Positions 46,464 through 54,640 of a stretch of 64,000 nucleotides of DNA are shown in pieces. Source of the DNA: Paenibacillus plantarum (GTDB lineage: Bacteria; Bacillota; Bacilli; Paenibacillales; NBRC-103111); contig NZ_WHNY01000060.1 of the NCBI RefSeq assembly GCF_013141695.1, positions 1-64,000 of the forward strand. Direction: 5' to 3'. The position numbers and the translations under genes are program-made. Positions within the stretch are counted from its first letter, which is position 1, and the number at the start of each line of letters is the position of its first letter. The notes under the pieces are model-generated. The model saw nothing but the letters and a program-made list of their open reading frames with translations. It did not search any database and was not told the origin of the DNA.

Positions 46464-47345
46464 ATGCAGCTCGAAACCACTCGTCGTCAGGCACAGGCGC
46501 TAACCCTACGAAGCAAGCTACCTGGACAAATCGGCTATGGCGTCTTATATATCGTGTTATCGATTGTCGCTGTGATTCAGATTTTTCCGCTCTTGTGGCT
46601 CATGCTATTCTCCTTGAAAAATAATGAGGAAATCTTCAATCTCGCCCCGATGGCATTCCCAGAGAGACTGCGTTGGGAGAATTATGAGAAGGTCTGGACG
46701 CAGGGCCATATCAATAGTTACTTTTTTAACAGCGTCTGGATGACATTAGTGTCGGTTGGGGTCACGGTTTTATTAGCAAGCTTAGTGACATTCGCGTTGA
46801 CCCGGATGAAATGGAAACTGCAGTCCTTTGTGCTTGGATTGTTTATGGTAGGGATGATGATTCCCGTGCACTCGACGCTCATTCCCTTATTCAGTATGTT
46901 TATGAAAATGAACCTAACTAATCATCCATTGTCAATCATCTTGTCCTACATTGCTTTTAACTTGCCGATTACGATCATGATTATGCTCGGCTTTTATTAC
47001 ACGCTGCCGCGTGAAGTGGAAGAAGCTGCCGTTATGGACGGCTGCTCCGTGAATCGCATATTCTTTAGCATTACGCTGCCGATGACAGCATCTGTGCTAT
47101 CTACAGCTGTGATCATCAACATGATCTATAACTGGAATGAGTTTATTTTCGTGAATACGTTCATCTCCTCGGAAAAGTATAAAACCCTAACCGTAGGCGT
47201 TCAGAATTTCGTCGGCCAATACACGACCGATTGGGGCGCGATTGGCGCGACCCTGATGATCAGTATTTTGCCTATTATGATTGCATTCATCTTATTGAGT
47301 AATCGGATCGTAGAAGGAATAGCTGCGGGTTCGGTAAAAGGATAA
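46464..47345 (+). CDS. Sugar ABC transporter permease, MalG type
   Basis: A 293-residue permease with six helices, EAA motif EEAAVMDGCSVNRIFFSITLPM and the family C-terminus GIAAGSVKG. It follows the MalF-type gene by 21 bp with AAAGGAG as ribosome binding site, and ends just before a terminator that closes the YesM-to-permease cluster. Confidence 0.9.
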   Translation: MQLETTRRQAQALTLRSKLPGQIGYGVLYIVLSIVAVIQIFPLLWLMLFSLKNNEEIFNLAPMAFPERLRWENYEKVWTQGHINSYFFNSVWMTLVSVGVTVLLASLVTFALTRMKWKLQSFVLGLFMVGMMIPVHSTLIPLFSMFMKMNLTNHPLSIILSYIAFNLPITIMIMLGFYYTLPREVEEAAVMDGCSVNRIFFSITLPMTASVLSTAVIINMIYNWNEFIFVNTFISSEKYKTLTVGVQNFVGQYTTDWGAIGATLMISILPIMIAFILLSNRIVEGIAAGSVKG

Positions 47346-47353
47346 TTGTTCGG

Positions 47354-47381
47354 AAAATCCCCGTGTATCGGGGATTTTTTT
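47354..47381 (+). terminator. Terminator after the sugar importer
   Basis: AAATCCCCG pairs with CGGGGATTT, followed by further T residues. Confidence 0.85.
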
Positions 47382-47441
47382 GTTATTTATACACCATAAT
47401 AAGGATATTCCATACATGCATCCAGGAAGGAGATATACGCC

Positions 47442-47594
47442 ATGGATCTTGATGCTTTTTTGGCCGAAGTGATCAGCTCGAATGAGGATTGGCATGTGAC
47501 AACGAAGGATGGTATATCCGTCATTGATCCGATTATTGAAAAGGAAATTCCTTACTTTGACAACCATGATGATTATTTAGAATCCGGGTTTTAA
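47442..47594 (+). CDS. Small protein of 50 residues, unknown
   Basis: An ORF starting at ATG 47442 behind a strong ribosome binding site (AAGGAG, 9-nt spacing). The product is acidic (EVISSNEDWHVTTKDGIS; EIPYFDNHDDYLESGF), soluble and without cysteine. It stands alone between the importer terminator and the rarD leader. I do not recognise the family. Confidence 0.55.
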   Translation: MDLDAFLAEVISSNEDWHVTTKDGISVIDPIIEKEIPYFDNHDDYLESGF

Positions 47595-47622
47595 CGAACG
47601 AGCAGGCGATTTTTATTTGTAC

Positions 47623-47722
47623 AAAAACCCCACTATCCATTACAATGAAGCAATGTTATTAACCAATGGACAGATTTTATGGTGCATAGAATTGTGTTAC
47701 TTGTACATGAAGTGGGGTTTTT
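47623..47722 (+). promoter_or_regulatory. 100-nt leader of rarD enclosed by a perfect 12-bp inverted repeat
   Basis: AAAAACCCCACT (47623-47634) and AGTGGGGTTTTT (47711-47722) are perfect complements 76 nt apart. The 3' arm ends 3 nt before the rarD ATG and contains its only G-rich ribosome binding site. Inside, TCCATT and AATGGA pair as well. A TTGTAC lies next to each arm (just before the 5' arm, just before the 3' arm). Either an RNA switch that hides the ribosome binding site, or a small terminal-inverted-repeat element inserted before the gene. Confidence 0.5.
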
Positions 47723-47725
47723 ATT

Positions 47726-48610
47726 ATGAAAAAAGGTCTTGGCTATGCCATTATTGCTTACATTGCCTGGGGCTTGCTGCCTATGTATTGGAAGCTTTTT
47801 GGGTCGTTGATGGCAGGAGAAATACTATCGCATCGCGTGATATGGTCATTCGTGTTTATGGCGATTCTGATCGTCGCTGGAAAAGGAAAATGGCAGCAAT
47901 TTCGCAGCTTGATCACGAATCGCACCACCTTATTACTGGTGGGGGCGAGTAGTTTGTTGATCAGCACCAATTGGCTGATCTTTATTTGGGCCGTTAATAA
48001 TGGGCATGTGATCGAGACAAGTCTCGGATATTACATCACGCCGCTTTTCAACATTATGCTGGCGGTGTTGTTCCTTCGTGAGAAGCCGACGGGCAGACAA
48101 TGGCTGGCTGTGGCTTTGGCAGGAATCGGTGTCTTGATCGCCACCGTGGATTATGGCAGATTTCCATGGGTATCCCTCACATTAGCAGGTACCTTCGGTT
48201 TATATAGCCTCGTGAAAAAAAGAGTCACCTACGATGCCGCAACCGGCCTCGCTGGAGAAACAGCGTTCGTTTTCCCGATCGCCCTCGCCTATATCATCTA
48301 CCTATTTGCTACGCATCAGGATGCTGCGTGGTCATTGCCGCCGCTCACGTTGATCATGCTTTTCCTGGCAGGAGGAGCTACCGCGCTGCCTTTGCTATGG
48401 TTTGCCAAAGCTGCGTCACAGCTGCCGCTATCTATGCTGGGCTTCATTCAGTATATCGGCCCGTCGATTACGCTTCTGCTTAGCGTATTCGTGTTCAAAG
48501 AGAAATTTTCACCTATGCTATTGATTAGCTTTGCATTTATCTGGAGTGCGCTTATCGTTTATGCGTTGGCATCGATTAAGGTAGCGCGAACGGCAGCAGT
48601 TACGGAATAA
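47726..48610 (+). CDS. rarD: RarD-type EamA transporter
   Basis: A 294-residue membrane protein with ten predicted helices. The RarD-specific start GYAIIAYIAWGLLPMYWKL and SLGYYITPLFNIMLAVLFLREKP identify the subgroup among EamA transporters; the substrate is unsettled in the family. The ATG at 47726 directly follows the 3' arm of a 12-bp inverted repeat, so translation may be controlled. The gene stands alone. Its stop is followed at once by a hexanucleotide repeat. Confidence 0.9.
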   Translation: MKKGLGYAIIAYIAWGLLPMYWKLFGSLMAGEILSHRVIWSFVFMAILIVAGKGKWQQFRSLITNRTTLLLVGASSLLISTNWLIFIWAVNNGHVIETSLGYYITPLFNIMLAVLFLREKPTGRQWLAVALAGIGVLIATVDYGRFPWVSLTLAGTFGLYSLVKKRVTYDAATGLAGETAFVFPIALAYIIYLFATHQDAAWSLPPLTLIMLFLAGGATALPLLWFAKAASQLPLSMLGFIQYIGPSITLLLSVFVFKEKFSPMLLISFAFIWSALIVYALASIKVARTAAVTE

Positions 48611-48620
48611 AGTAGTAAAA

Positions 48621-48654
48621 GTAGAAGTAGAAGTAGAAGTAGAAGTAGAAGTAG
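48621..48654 (+). repeat. Hexanucleotide tandem repeat (GTAGAA)
   Basis: Five and two-thirds perfect copies of GTAGAA, 10 bp after the rarD stop codon. A slippage-prone microsatellite; no function is visible. Confidence 0.9.
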
Positions 48655-48683
48655 TGTGCTCATTTGAGTAGCTGGCTTTTAGT

Positions 48684-48868
48684 TAGATGTAAAATATACA
48701 GCTAATTTTGCCGTATCACCTGAGATTTTGCGAATAGATGGAAAAAGTACAGCTAATATGAGCTAGATTGGCGGTTTGGTCGATTTTAGTGGAAATTAAC
48801 TGTAGGAAATCCATCTAATGCTCCTAAGTGGGGAGAATCGGCAAAATTAGCTACATAAAATACATCTA
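48684..48868. repeat. FFRR repeat tetrad T3 (TAGATG...AGCTAA family)
   Basis: Forward units start at 48684 and 48735; reverse units end at 48817 and 48868 (51, 82 and 51 bp). The units are about 30 bp, begin TAGATG and contain TACAGCTAA or a close variant. The outer pair ends TTTTGCCG and matches at about 24 of 30 positions. The outer pair can nest over the inner pair. It lies in the 554-bp gap before the MurR gene, together with the hexanucleotide repeat, a terminator and an AT-rich promoter region. Confidence 0.85.
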
Positions 48869-48931
48869 GTTTGTTTGGACGACGGAGAACAGGTTAGGTG
48901 GTAGAAGTAGCAGTTGGTCTATAGCACATGG

Positions 48932-48967
48932 AACCCCGCTCGAGAGCAATTCTCGAACGGGGTTTTT
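48932..48967 (+). terminator. Terminator hairpin upstream of murR
   Basis: CCCCG pairs with CGGGG around an inner CTCGAGA/TCTCGA stem, followed by five T. It probably ends the rarD transcript, downstream of tetrad T3, which would place the tetrad inside that transcript. Confidence 0.75.
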
Positions 48968-49035
48968 CCCCTTGTGCGTCGCGGGATTCATGGATTCAAA
49001 TATCGGCATAATATTTCATTTTATAAAATATAATT

Positions 49036-49048
49036 GAAATAAAAATTC
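49036..49048. promoter_or_regulatory. Putative MurR operator in front of murR
   Basis: GAAATAAAAATTC, identical to the 13 bp at 50089-50101 in front of murQ. The GAA/TTC ends give dyad symmetry. It is the only such shared block I found in both promoter regions. Confidence 0.5.
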
Positions 49049-49164
49049 TTTAATGGCATTAAATTTTACAGATAATTTACAGAATCATCTTGTGTTTTCG
49101 CCTAATTATCCGTATGATGAAGGTGATTTCAGCTCGGATAATCTATGGTGAGTAGGGAAACTAT

Positions 49165-50031
49165 ATGTCAATAAATGATAATATTTTGATCAAAATTCGC
49201 GATATGAAAGACAGCCTAACTCCCGTGGAGAAGTTAGTAGCTGAGTATATATTAGACAATGTGGACGAGATCCCGCATCTCTCGATTAAGAGTCTCGCTC
49301 AATCTACGAAAACAAGTGATGCTTCTGTATTGCGCTTCTGCAAAACGATGGGATATAAGGGATATCGCAACTTTATCGTTAGTATTTCAGCTTCGCTGGG
49401 GTCGATGGATGAGGAGCAGAAGGACCAATACACCGATATCCAACCAGGTGATGATCTCTCAACAATTATCTCTAACATTTCGCATAATAATAGCAAATCC
49501 ATTGAAGATACACTGAGCGTTATTGATCGCAATGAAATTGCCCGCGCAGTCAAAGTGTTAGTGGCTTGCAATCGCATTGTTTTCTTCGGGATCGGTGCCT
49601 CCGGTCTAGTTGGGATGGATGCGGAGCAGAAATTCTCACGCATCAACAAGATGTGCCACACCTACACGGATGGCCATAGTCAACTAACGGCAGCCACGTT
49701 GCTTGGAAAAGGTGACGTTGCGATCTTCATTTCCAATTCGGGCAGCACGATTGAAATCCTAGATACGCTAGAAATCGCCAAGAAGAATGGCGCCACGATC
49801 ATTGCCATTACCAAATATAATAAAAGCGCCTTAGCGGATAATGCGAATATCGTGCTTAGTATTTCGACACCTGAGATCACGATTCGAAGCGGAGCTATGG
49901 GCTCGCGCATTGCGATGTTGACGGTAATTGATATTCTTTTTGCAGGGGTAGCGAGCAGCGAATATAAGCATGTGAAGAAGTATTTGTCCAAAACACACGA
50001 CATTATTGCCAGCAGTAAGCATAGAAAATAA
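49165..50031 (+). CDS. murR: RpiR-family regulator of cell-wall sugar recycling (MurR-like)
   Basis: A 288-residue regulator. The N-terminal RpiR HTH is at about residues 1-77 (LTPVEKLVAEYILDN; TSDASVLRFCKTMGYKGYRNF), and a C-terminal SIS domain at about 120-260 (FFGIGASGLVGMDAEQKFSR; ISNSGSTIEILDTLE) senses a sugar phosphate, probably MurNAc-6-phosphate. Start after AGGGA. It is separated from murQ by a terminator, and both promoter regions share GAAATAAAAATTC. Assignment to MurR rests on the murQ neighbour. Confidence 0.85.
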   Translation: MSINDNILIKIRDMKDSLTPVEKLVAEYILDNVDEIPHLSIKSLAQSTKTSDASVLRFCKTMGYKGYRNFIVSISASLGSMDEEQKDQYTDIQPGDDLSTIISNISHNNSKSIEDTLSVIDRNEIARAVKVLVACNRIVFFGIGASGLVGMDAEQKFSRINKMCHTYTDGHSQLTAATLLGKGDVAIFISNSGSTIEILDTLEIAKKNGATIIAITKYNKSALADNANIVLSISTPEITIRSGAMGSRIAMLTVIDILFAGVASSEYKHVKKYLSKTHDIIASSKHRK

Positions 50032-50047
50032 GCGAATCGAACACACT

Positions 50048-50077
50048 AACGATGTCTTGGCAGACGTCGTTTTTTTG
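50048..50077 (+). terminator. Terminator after murR
   Basis: AACGATGTCT pairs with AGACGTCGTT (one G-U) across four bases, followed by more T. Confidence 0.85.
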
Positions 50078-50088
50078 TCGAAAATTAA

Positions 50089-50101
50089 GAAATAAAAATT
50101 C
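50089..50101. promoter_or_regulatory. Putative MurR operator in front of murQ
   Basis: GAAATAAAAATTC, the exact copy of the block before murR. It lies 40 bp upstream of the murQ -35 box. A second dyad, GAAATTTTTC (50152-50161), lies within the promoter spacer. Confidence 0.5.
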
Positions 50102-50140
50102 AATTATTTATTTTAGAATAAAATAAAATTTCAAAAAGTA

Positions 50141-50169
50141 TTGACCAATGTGAAATTTTTCGTTAATAT
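50141..50169 (+). promoter_or_regulatory. Promoter of the cell-wall sugar recycling operon
   Basis: TTGACC (50141-50146), 17 bp, TAATAT (50164-50169): a good sigma-A promoter. It predicts a leader of about 145 nt before the murQ start. Confidence 0.75.
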
Positions 50170-50243
50170 TAGACCAGTGAGAAAACTTCTATCGAGGTCA
50201 TTCGAAGATGAGCGACCGAGTTTAGATGATAGTTTTATCGCCA

Positions 50244-50287
50244 AATAGAAAGACGTTTTCGGGAACCGAAAACTTATACTTTCTATT
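50244..50287 (+). promoter_or_regulatory. Strong leader hairpin before murQ
   Basis: AATAGAAAG pairs with CTTTCTATT (9 perfect pairs), and inside it GTTTTCGG pairs with CCGAAAAC (8 perfect pairs) around a GAA loop. It ends 36 nt before the murQ ATG and has no T run, so it is not a terminator. A weaker stem (GGTC/GACC inside CTATC/GATAG) precedes it. It could stabilise the mRNA or bind a protein. Confidence 0.6.
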
Positions 50288-50323
50288 GTGGTAAAGAGTA
50301 CAGCAGGCAGGAGGACAGCAGCT

Positions 50324-51238
50324 ATGGATGAGTATCTATCGGGTTTAACTACGGAAGAGATTAATGAGAAGACACAGACAATTGACGAATGTTCAACAGA
50401 GCAAATGCTCCGGATGATGAATGAACAGGATGCATTGGTTCCAGCAGCAGTCGGAGCCGAGATACCGCAGATCGTGAAAGCGGTTGATATCTTGCATCAA
50501 GTTCTCAGAAACGGTGGCAGGATGCTCTACGTAGGAGCTGGTTCTTCTGGCAGACTCGGTGTGCTTGACGCCTCTGAATGTCCTCCAACCTTTGGTATTG
50601 ATCCAATGTTGGTGCAAGGTCATATCGCCGGTGGCGATGGAGCACTACGAACAGCAGTGGAAGGTTTTGAAGACAACGCTGAGGAGGGGGTCGCCCTCAT
50701 TGAACGATGCGGAGTAACAGCGAAGGATGCGGTAATTGGGATTACGGCCAGCGGAAGTGCACAATTCGTTATTGCTTGCTTGAAGAAAGCGAAAGAAATT
50801 GGTGCTGCAACGATTGGTGTTGTGAATAACAAGAATTCCAAATTGGTAGCTGTAACGGATGTATGCATCGCGCCAGTGGTTGGGCCGGAAGTGATTATGG
50901 GATCTACTCGTCTGAAGGCGGGTACAGCACAGAAGCTGGTCCTTAACATGCTGACTACGGGAACAATGGTTAAGCTTGGAAAGACGTATAACAATCTCAT
51001 GGTTGACATGAAGGCTAGTAACATCAAGTTGTACGATCGTTCCGTTCGCATTATTCGGATTGCGACTGGGGTGGATGAATCCACAGCGATTGCTCATCTT
51101 GAGAAAGCGTCCATGAACTGTAAACTTGCCATTATGATGATTAAAACCGGCATGGAAGTGAAGGAAGCGATCGACGCGTTAGAGCAGTGTGAGGGTAGTT
51201 TGAAGAGAGCCATACGTACCTTTCAAAAAGTGGTTTGA
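50324..51238 (+). CDS. murQ: N-acetylmuramic acid 6-phosphate etherase MurQ
   Basis: A 304-residue cytoplasmic SIS-domain lyase that removes the lactyl ether from MurNAc-6-phosphate, giving GlcNAc-6-phosphate and D-lactate. The family signature GAGSSGRLGVLDASECPP is at about residues 68-85, and GSAQFVIACLKKAKEIGA and GSTRLKAGTAQKLVLNMLTT follow. A GTG 12 codons upstream is inside the leader; the ATG at 50324 follows AGGAGG. It is the first enzyme gene of the recycling operon, 70 bp before the importer lipoprotein gene. Confidence 0.96.
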   Translation: MDEYLSGLTTEEINEKTQTIDECSTEQMLRMMNEQDALVPAAVGAEIPQIVKAVDILHQVLRNGGRMLYVGAGSSGRLGVLDASECPPTFGIDPMLVQGHIAGGDGALRTAVEGFEDNAEEGVALIERCGVTAKDAVIGITASGSAQFVIACLKKAKEIGAATIGVVNNKNSKLVAVTDVCIAPVVGPEVIMGSTRLKAGTAQKLVLNMLTTGTMVKLGKTYNNLMVDMKASNIKLYDRSVRIIRIATGVDESTAIAHLEKASMNCKLAIMMIKTGMEVKEAIDALEQCEGSLKRAIRTFQKVV

Positions 51239-51308
51239 TCATTTTAAAACAAAAAAGGAGAGACTTGAGCTACAATCAAGGATCCCTAACCTAGGAGGTT
51301 TGTTTTTC

Positions 51309-52745
51309 ATGAAAAGAAAAATGCCCGTATTAGCTTCTGTCGTAGCTTTAACAATGGCTCTAACAGCTTGTGGTAGTAATTCTGGTACGAAAGAAACGAC
51401 TACACCAGCAGGTTCAACAGCTCCTGCAGCTACGGCCAGTACTGCGAAAGACACGATCACAGCTTTGCTTCCTCCGGTTTCACCGAACTATCAGAAAAAT
51501 TTCGAACAAATTTCCAAAGATTTCACGGCGCTATATCCGAATCTTACGTTGAAAATCGAACCAGCTAGCTGGGAAGATGTGAAACAAAAGCTAGATACAC
51601 AAGTGAATGCAGGTAGCCCGCCGGATATCGCTTTTGGTGGTTCTGACGGTATTCCGAAGTACATCGAGCAAGGTTTGTTGATGGATATTACGAGTACAGC
51701 AACGCCTGAAATGATTAGTGATTACGATAAAGCACCACTTGAATATATGAAGAACGGCAAAGGCTTGTACGGCTTCCCAGCTTATATGGAAGTTCATGCA
51801 CTTGGCGGTAACAAAGATTTCTTAGAGAAGGCCGGCATTGATTGGAAAAAAGTACAAACAAACGGTTGGACGTATGATGAATTCCGTCAAGCAATCAAAA
51901 AAGGCGTAGTTACTGAGAATGGTAAAACAAGATATGGCTTCGTATTCGCAGTAAAAGGCGTAGCCGCTGTGGATTACCTAGGAATTATGGCCAAAAATGC
52001 AGGCATGCCGCATGCGTTTAATAAAGACTTGAAATATGCGTATACTAGCAAAAACTACTTAGGCTTGCTGAAAGATCTTCGTGCATTGATCGACGATGGT
52101 TCCATGCCGAAAGAGCTTAGCTCTGTAGATGCAGGTAAACGTTGGAACATGTTCTTAACAGGACAAACGATGATCACAGGTAAAGGTCTTGCGACATTTG
52201 AGAACTCTGCAAAAACGAATAATGCGAAGATTAAAGCTGCTGACGGTTCCGCAGTAAAAGACAGTATCCCAGTTGACTACATCGTATTGCCAGCGCCAAC
52301 GTTCCAAGGTGCGAAACCTTCGGCTGCTACAGTTGTTGATGGTTACATGACGTTCCGTGGTAAGAAAGAACCAACTGCAGAACACAAAGCAAACGTCGTA
52401 AAAGCCGCTTACTTCCTAGCTAGCGGTAAGGTTGCAGCAACAACGAACAACGATTTGTTCGCCGCACACATTACACAAAGCGCTAAAAAAGAAGCAGCTA
52501 ACATGAAAATTGACAGAAACCCTGACAACGTTGCAGCTGTAGACAATATGCTTAAAAATGCAACACCAGCTCGCTCCGACATTCCATCTGACTTGTCTGC
52601 AAAAGCGATTAAGTTAGAAACAGAAGTGATCGTTCCTAAATTCCAAGGTCTAATCGCAGGTGAAGTTACACCTGAAGCGATGTATGAAGCTGTTAAAGCT
52701 GCTGCCATTGCTGCCTTCGGTGCAGACGGAATCGTTAAAGACTAA
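51309..52745 (+). CDS. Solute-binding lipoprotein of the cell-wall sugar importer
   Basis: A 478-residue family-1 binding protein. The lipobox LTAC puts the lipidated Cys at 21, followed by a Thr/Ala/Ser linker. Start after AGGAGG. Standing between murQ and NamZ, it probably captures MurNAc, anhydro-MurNAc or a MurNAc-GlcNAc saccharide. A ligand of this kind for an ABC system with MurQ is an inference from context. Confidence 0.88.
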   Translation: MKRKMPVLASVVALTMALTACGSNSGTKETTTPAGSTAPAATASTAKDTITALLPPVSPNYQKNFEQISKDFTALYPNLTLKIEPASWEDVKQKLDTQVNAGSPPDIAFGGSDGIPKYIEQGLLMDITSTATPEMISDYDKAPLEYMKNGKGLYGFPAYMEVHALGGNKDFLEKAGIDWKKVQTNGWTYDEFRQAIKKGVVTENGKTRYGFVFAVKGVAAVDYLGIMAKNAGMPHAFNKDLKYAYTSKNYLGLLKDLRALIDDGSMPKELSSVDAGKRWNMFLTGQTMITGKGLATFENSAKTNNAKIKAADGSAVKDSIPVDYIVLPAPTFQGAKPSAATVVDGYMTFRGKKEPTAEHKANVVKAAYFLASGKVAATTNNDLFAAHITQSAKKEAANMKIDRNPDNVAAVDNMLKNATPARSDIPSDLSAKAIKLETEVIVPKFQGLIAGEVTPEAMYEAVKAAAIAAFGADGIVKD

Positions 52746-52761
52746 GAATAGCGTATAAACC

Positions 52762-52797
52762 TCGGATAGTCGGGCAGAACATTGCACGACTATCCGA
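52762..52797 (+). terminator. Hairpin between binding protein and permease genes of the recycling operon
   Basis: TCGGATAGTCG pairs perfectly with CGACTATCCGA over 11 positions. Only a weak T-rich tail follows (ATCATTTT). The position matches the hairpin at 45498 in the other sugar importer, so both probably raise the ratio of binding protein to permease. Confidence 0.6.
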
Positions 52798-52834
52798 ATC
52801 ATTTTAAGCAAGTTCGAAAAGAGGGTTGGATTGT

Positions 52835-53734
52835 ATGGCTGTAGCTAAGTCGATAAAACGAAAAGGAATTAAAGGAGATGGCACCTGGGGATATATCTTT
52901 ATTGCAGTGTCCTTGCTTGTGTTTGCCATGTTCACAGCCTACCCGGTCGTAAGCGCGTTCATCATTAGTTTGCAAAAGTACAAACCATTAGGCTCCACCT
53001 ATGTCGGCTTTGATAACTATGTAAGCTCATTGAAAGATGGCCTGTTCTGGCAAGCCATGAAGAATACGCTTGTGTATACGGTATTGACTGTACCAGTTAA
53101 CTTGTTTCTCTCGATGGCGATTGCAGTATTGATTCTGCCGCTTAGAAAGAAAACACAGTCCTTTTTTAAAGGTATTTACTATTTACCCGTTGTAGCTTCA
53201 GGTGTTGCTTTATCCGTTGTTTGGTTATGGATTTTCGATCCTTTAGAGGGTGGAATTCTGAATCAACTTATTCATTTCTTTGGTTTTGAGAATCAGAACT
53301 GGCTGGGATCGAGTAAAACAGCTATGTTTTCATTGGTATTAATGTCTTGGATGTCCAGTCATGGTACCAGCATTATTATTTATTTGGCCGGCTTGCTCGG
53401 AATTGATGATACGTATTATGAAGCTGCTGAGATCGATGGAGCGAATTTTCTCCAAAAACTTTGGCACATCGTCGTTCCTAGTCTTAAACCAGCAACCTTA
53501 TTCCTGCTAGTAACTGGTGTGATCGGTTCCTTCCAGGTGTTCCAGAACGCTTACCTGATGACAGGTGGTGGACCTAACAATGCAACGACGATGGTGGGGT
53601 TACTCATCTTCAACAATGCATTTACGTATTTTGAATTTGGCAAAGCAGCGGCACAATCTCTGATTCTAGCCGTCATCATAGCAGTAATATCGGTTATTCA
53701 ATTTAAATATGCGGGCAAAGACGTCGAGTATTAA
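52835..53734 (+). CDS. ABC transporter permease (MalF type) of the recycling operon
   Basis: A 299-residue permease with six helices and the EAA loop YEAAEIDGANFLQKLWHIVVPSL. The in-frame TTG three codons upstream is rejected; the ATG at 52835 follows GAGGG. Works with the next gene and the lipoprotein just upstream. Confidence 0.9.
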   Translation: MAVAKSIKRKGIKGDGTWGYIFIAVSLLVFAMFTAYPVVSAFIISLQKYKPLGSTYVGFDNYVSSLKDGLFWQAMKNTLVYTVLTVPVNLFLSMAIAVLILPLRKKTQSFFKGIYYLPVVASGVALSVVWLWIFDPLEGGILNQLIHFFGFENQNWLGSSKTAMFSLVLMSWMSSHGTSIIIYLAGLLGIDDTYYEAAEIDGANFLQKLWHIVVPSLKPATLFLLVTGVIGSFQVFQNAYLMTGGGPNNATTMVGLLIFNNAFTYFEFGKAAAQSLILAVIIAVISVIQFKYAGKDVEY

Positions 53735-53751
53735 GAAAGGGGAGATAATAA

Positions 53752-54612
53752 ATGTCTTTATATAGCAATCATGCAGGCAATCCAAAAGTCAAAACAATGC
53801 GTAACTCCATCATTTTTATCGCCCTTCTTCTTTTTGCTCTGGCGACGATTTTCCCGATTTACTTTATGTTCATTTCTGCACTCGGGGATCCTGTAGAAGC
53901 TGGTGCGGTGAGTTATTCCATTTTCCCAACCAAAGTTTCCTTTGCTTCCTTTAAGTTTTTCTTTGACTACAGTGAGTACTCCTATCGGTGGTTATTGAAT
54001 TCACTCATCGTGGCTGCAACGGTAACGGTCTCGAATGTGATTTTTGCCAGTATGGCGGGGTATGCCTTCTCGAAGCTTCGCTTCAAGGGTAGAGGCTTCC
54101 TGTTCGGACTGTTGCTGATGTCCATGATGATTCCTTATCAAGTGACACAAGTTCCGTTGTACATTCTGGTTGTGAATGTATTTAATTTGCAAGATACGTA
54201 CAGTGCGTTAATTATGCCGGGGCTAGTAACCGTGTATAACATTTTCTTGGCGAAGCAATTCATGAGCAGTATCCCGAACGAGATTATGGAAAGTGCCAAA
54301 ATTGAAGGCTGCAGCCAATTCCAAATTTATGTTCGTATCATTTTGCCACTATCCAAAACGGTTATGGCAGTTATGGCGATTCTGACCTTTATGGATAGCT
54401 GGAACACGTTCTTCTGGCCGCTTCTCGTTACGAATACGATGGAAATGCAGACGATTCAGGTTGGTCTCAAAAACTTCCGTTTTGCCAATACAACCTATAT
54501 CGCGCCAATGATGGCTGGAGCAACAATCTCAGCATTACCTATGTTTGTTCTGTTCTTTAGCCTACAGAAGTACTTCTTGGAAGGCGTAACGGTAGGTGCG
54601 GTGAAGGGTTAA
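53752..54612 (+). CDS. ABC transporter permease (MalG type) of the recycling operon
   Basis: A 286-residue permease with six helices, the EAA loop ESAKIEGCSQFQIYVRIILPLS and the C-terminus LEGVTVGAVKG. Starts 17 bp after the MalF-type stop behind AAAGGGGAG. The energy-coupling ATPase is not encoded in the window. Confidence 0.9.
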   Translation: MSLYSNHAGNPKVKTMRNSIIFIALLLFALATIFPIYFMFISALGDPVEAGAVSYSIFPTKVSFASFKFFFDYSEYSYRWLLNSLIVAATVTVSNVIFASMAGYAFSKLRFKGRGFLFGLLLMSMMIPYQVTQVPLYILVVNVFNLQDTYSALIMPGLVTVYNIFLAKQFMSSIPNEIMESAKIEGCSQFQIYVRIILPLSKTVMAVMAILTFMDSWNTFFWPLLVTNTMEMQTIQVGLKNFRFANTTYIAPMMAGATISALPMFVLFFSLQKYFLEGVTVGAVKG

Positions 54613-54640
54613 TCTCGGGTTAAAAGGAGGCTGCTGCAGC

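Noticed and set aside
47617-47952. 111-codon ORF overlapping the rarD start
   Set aside because: Out of frame with rarD, begins inside the inverted-repeat leader and has no ribosome binding site.
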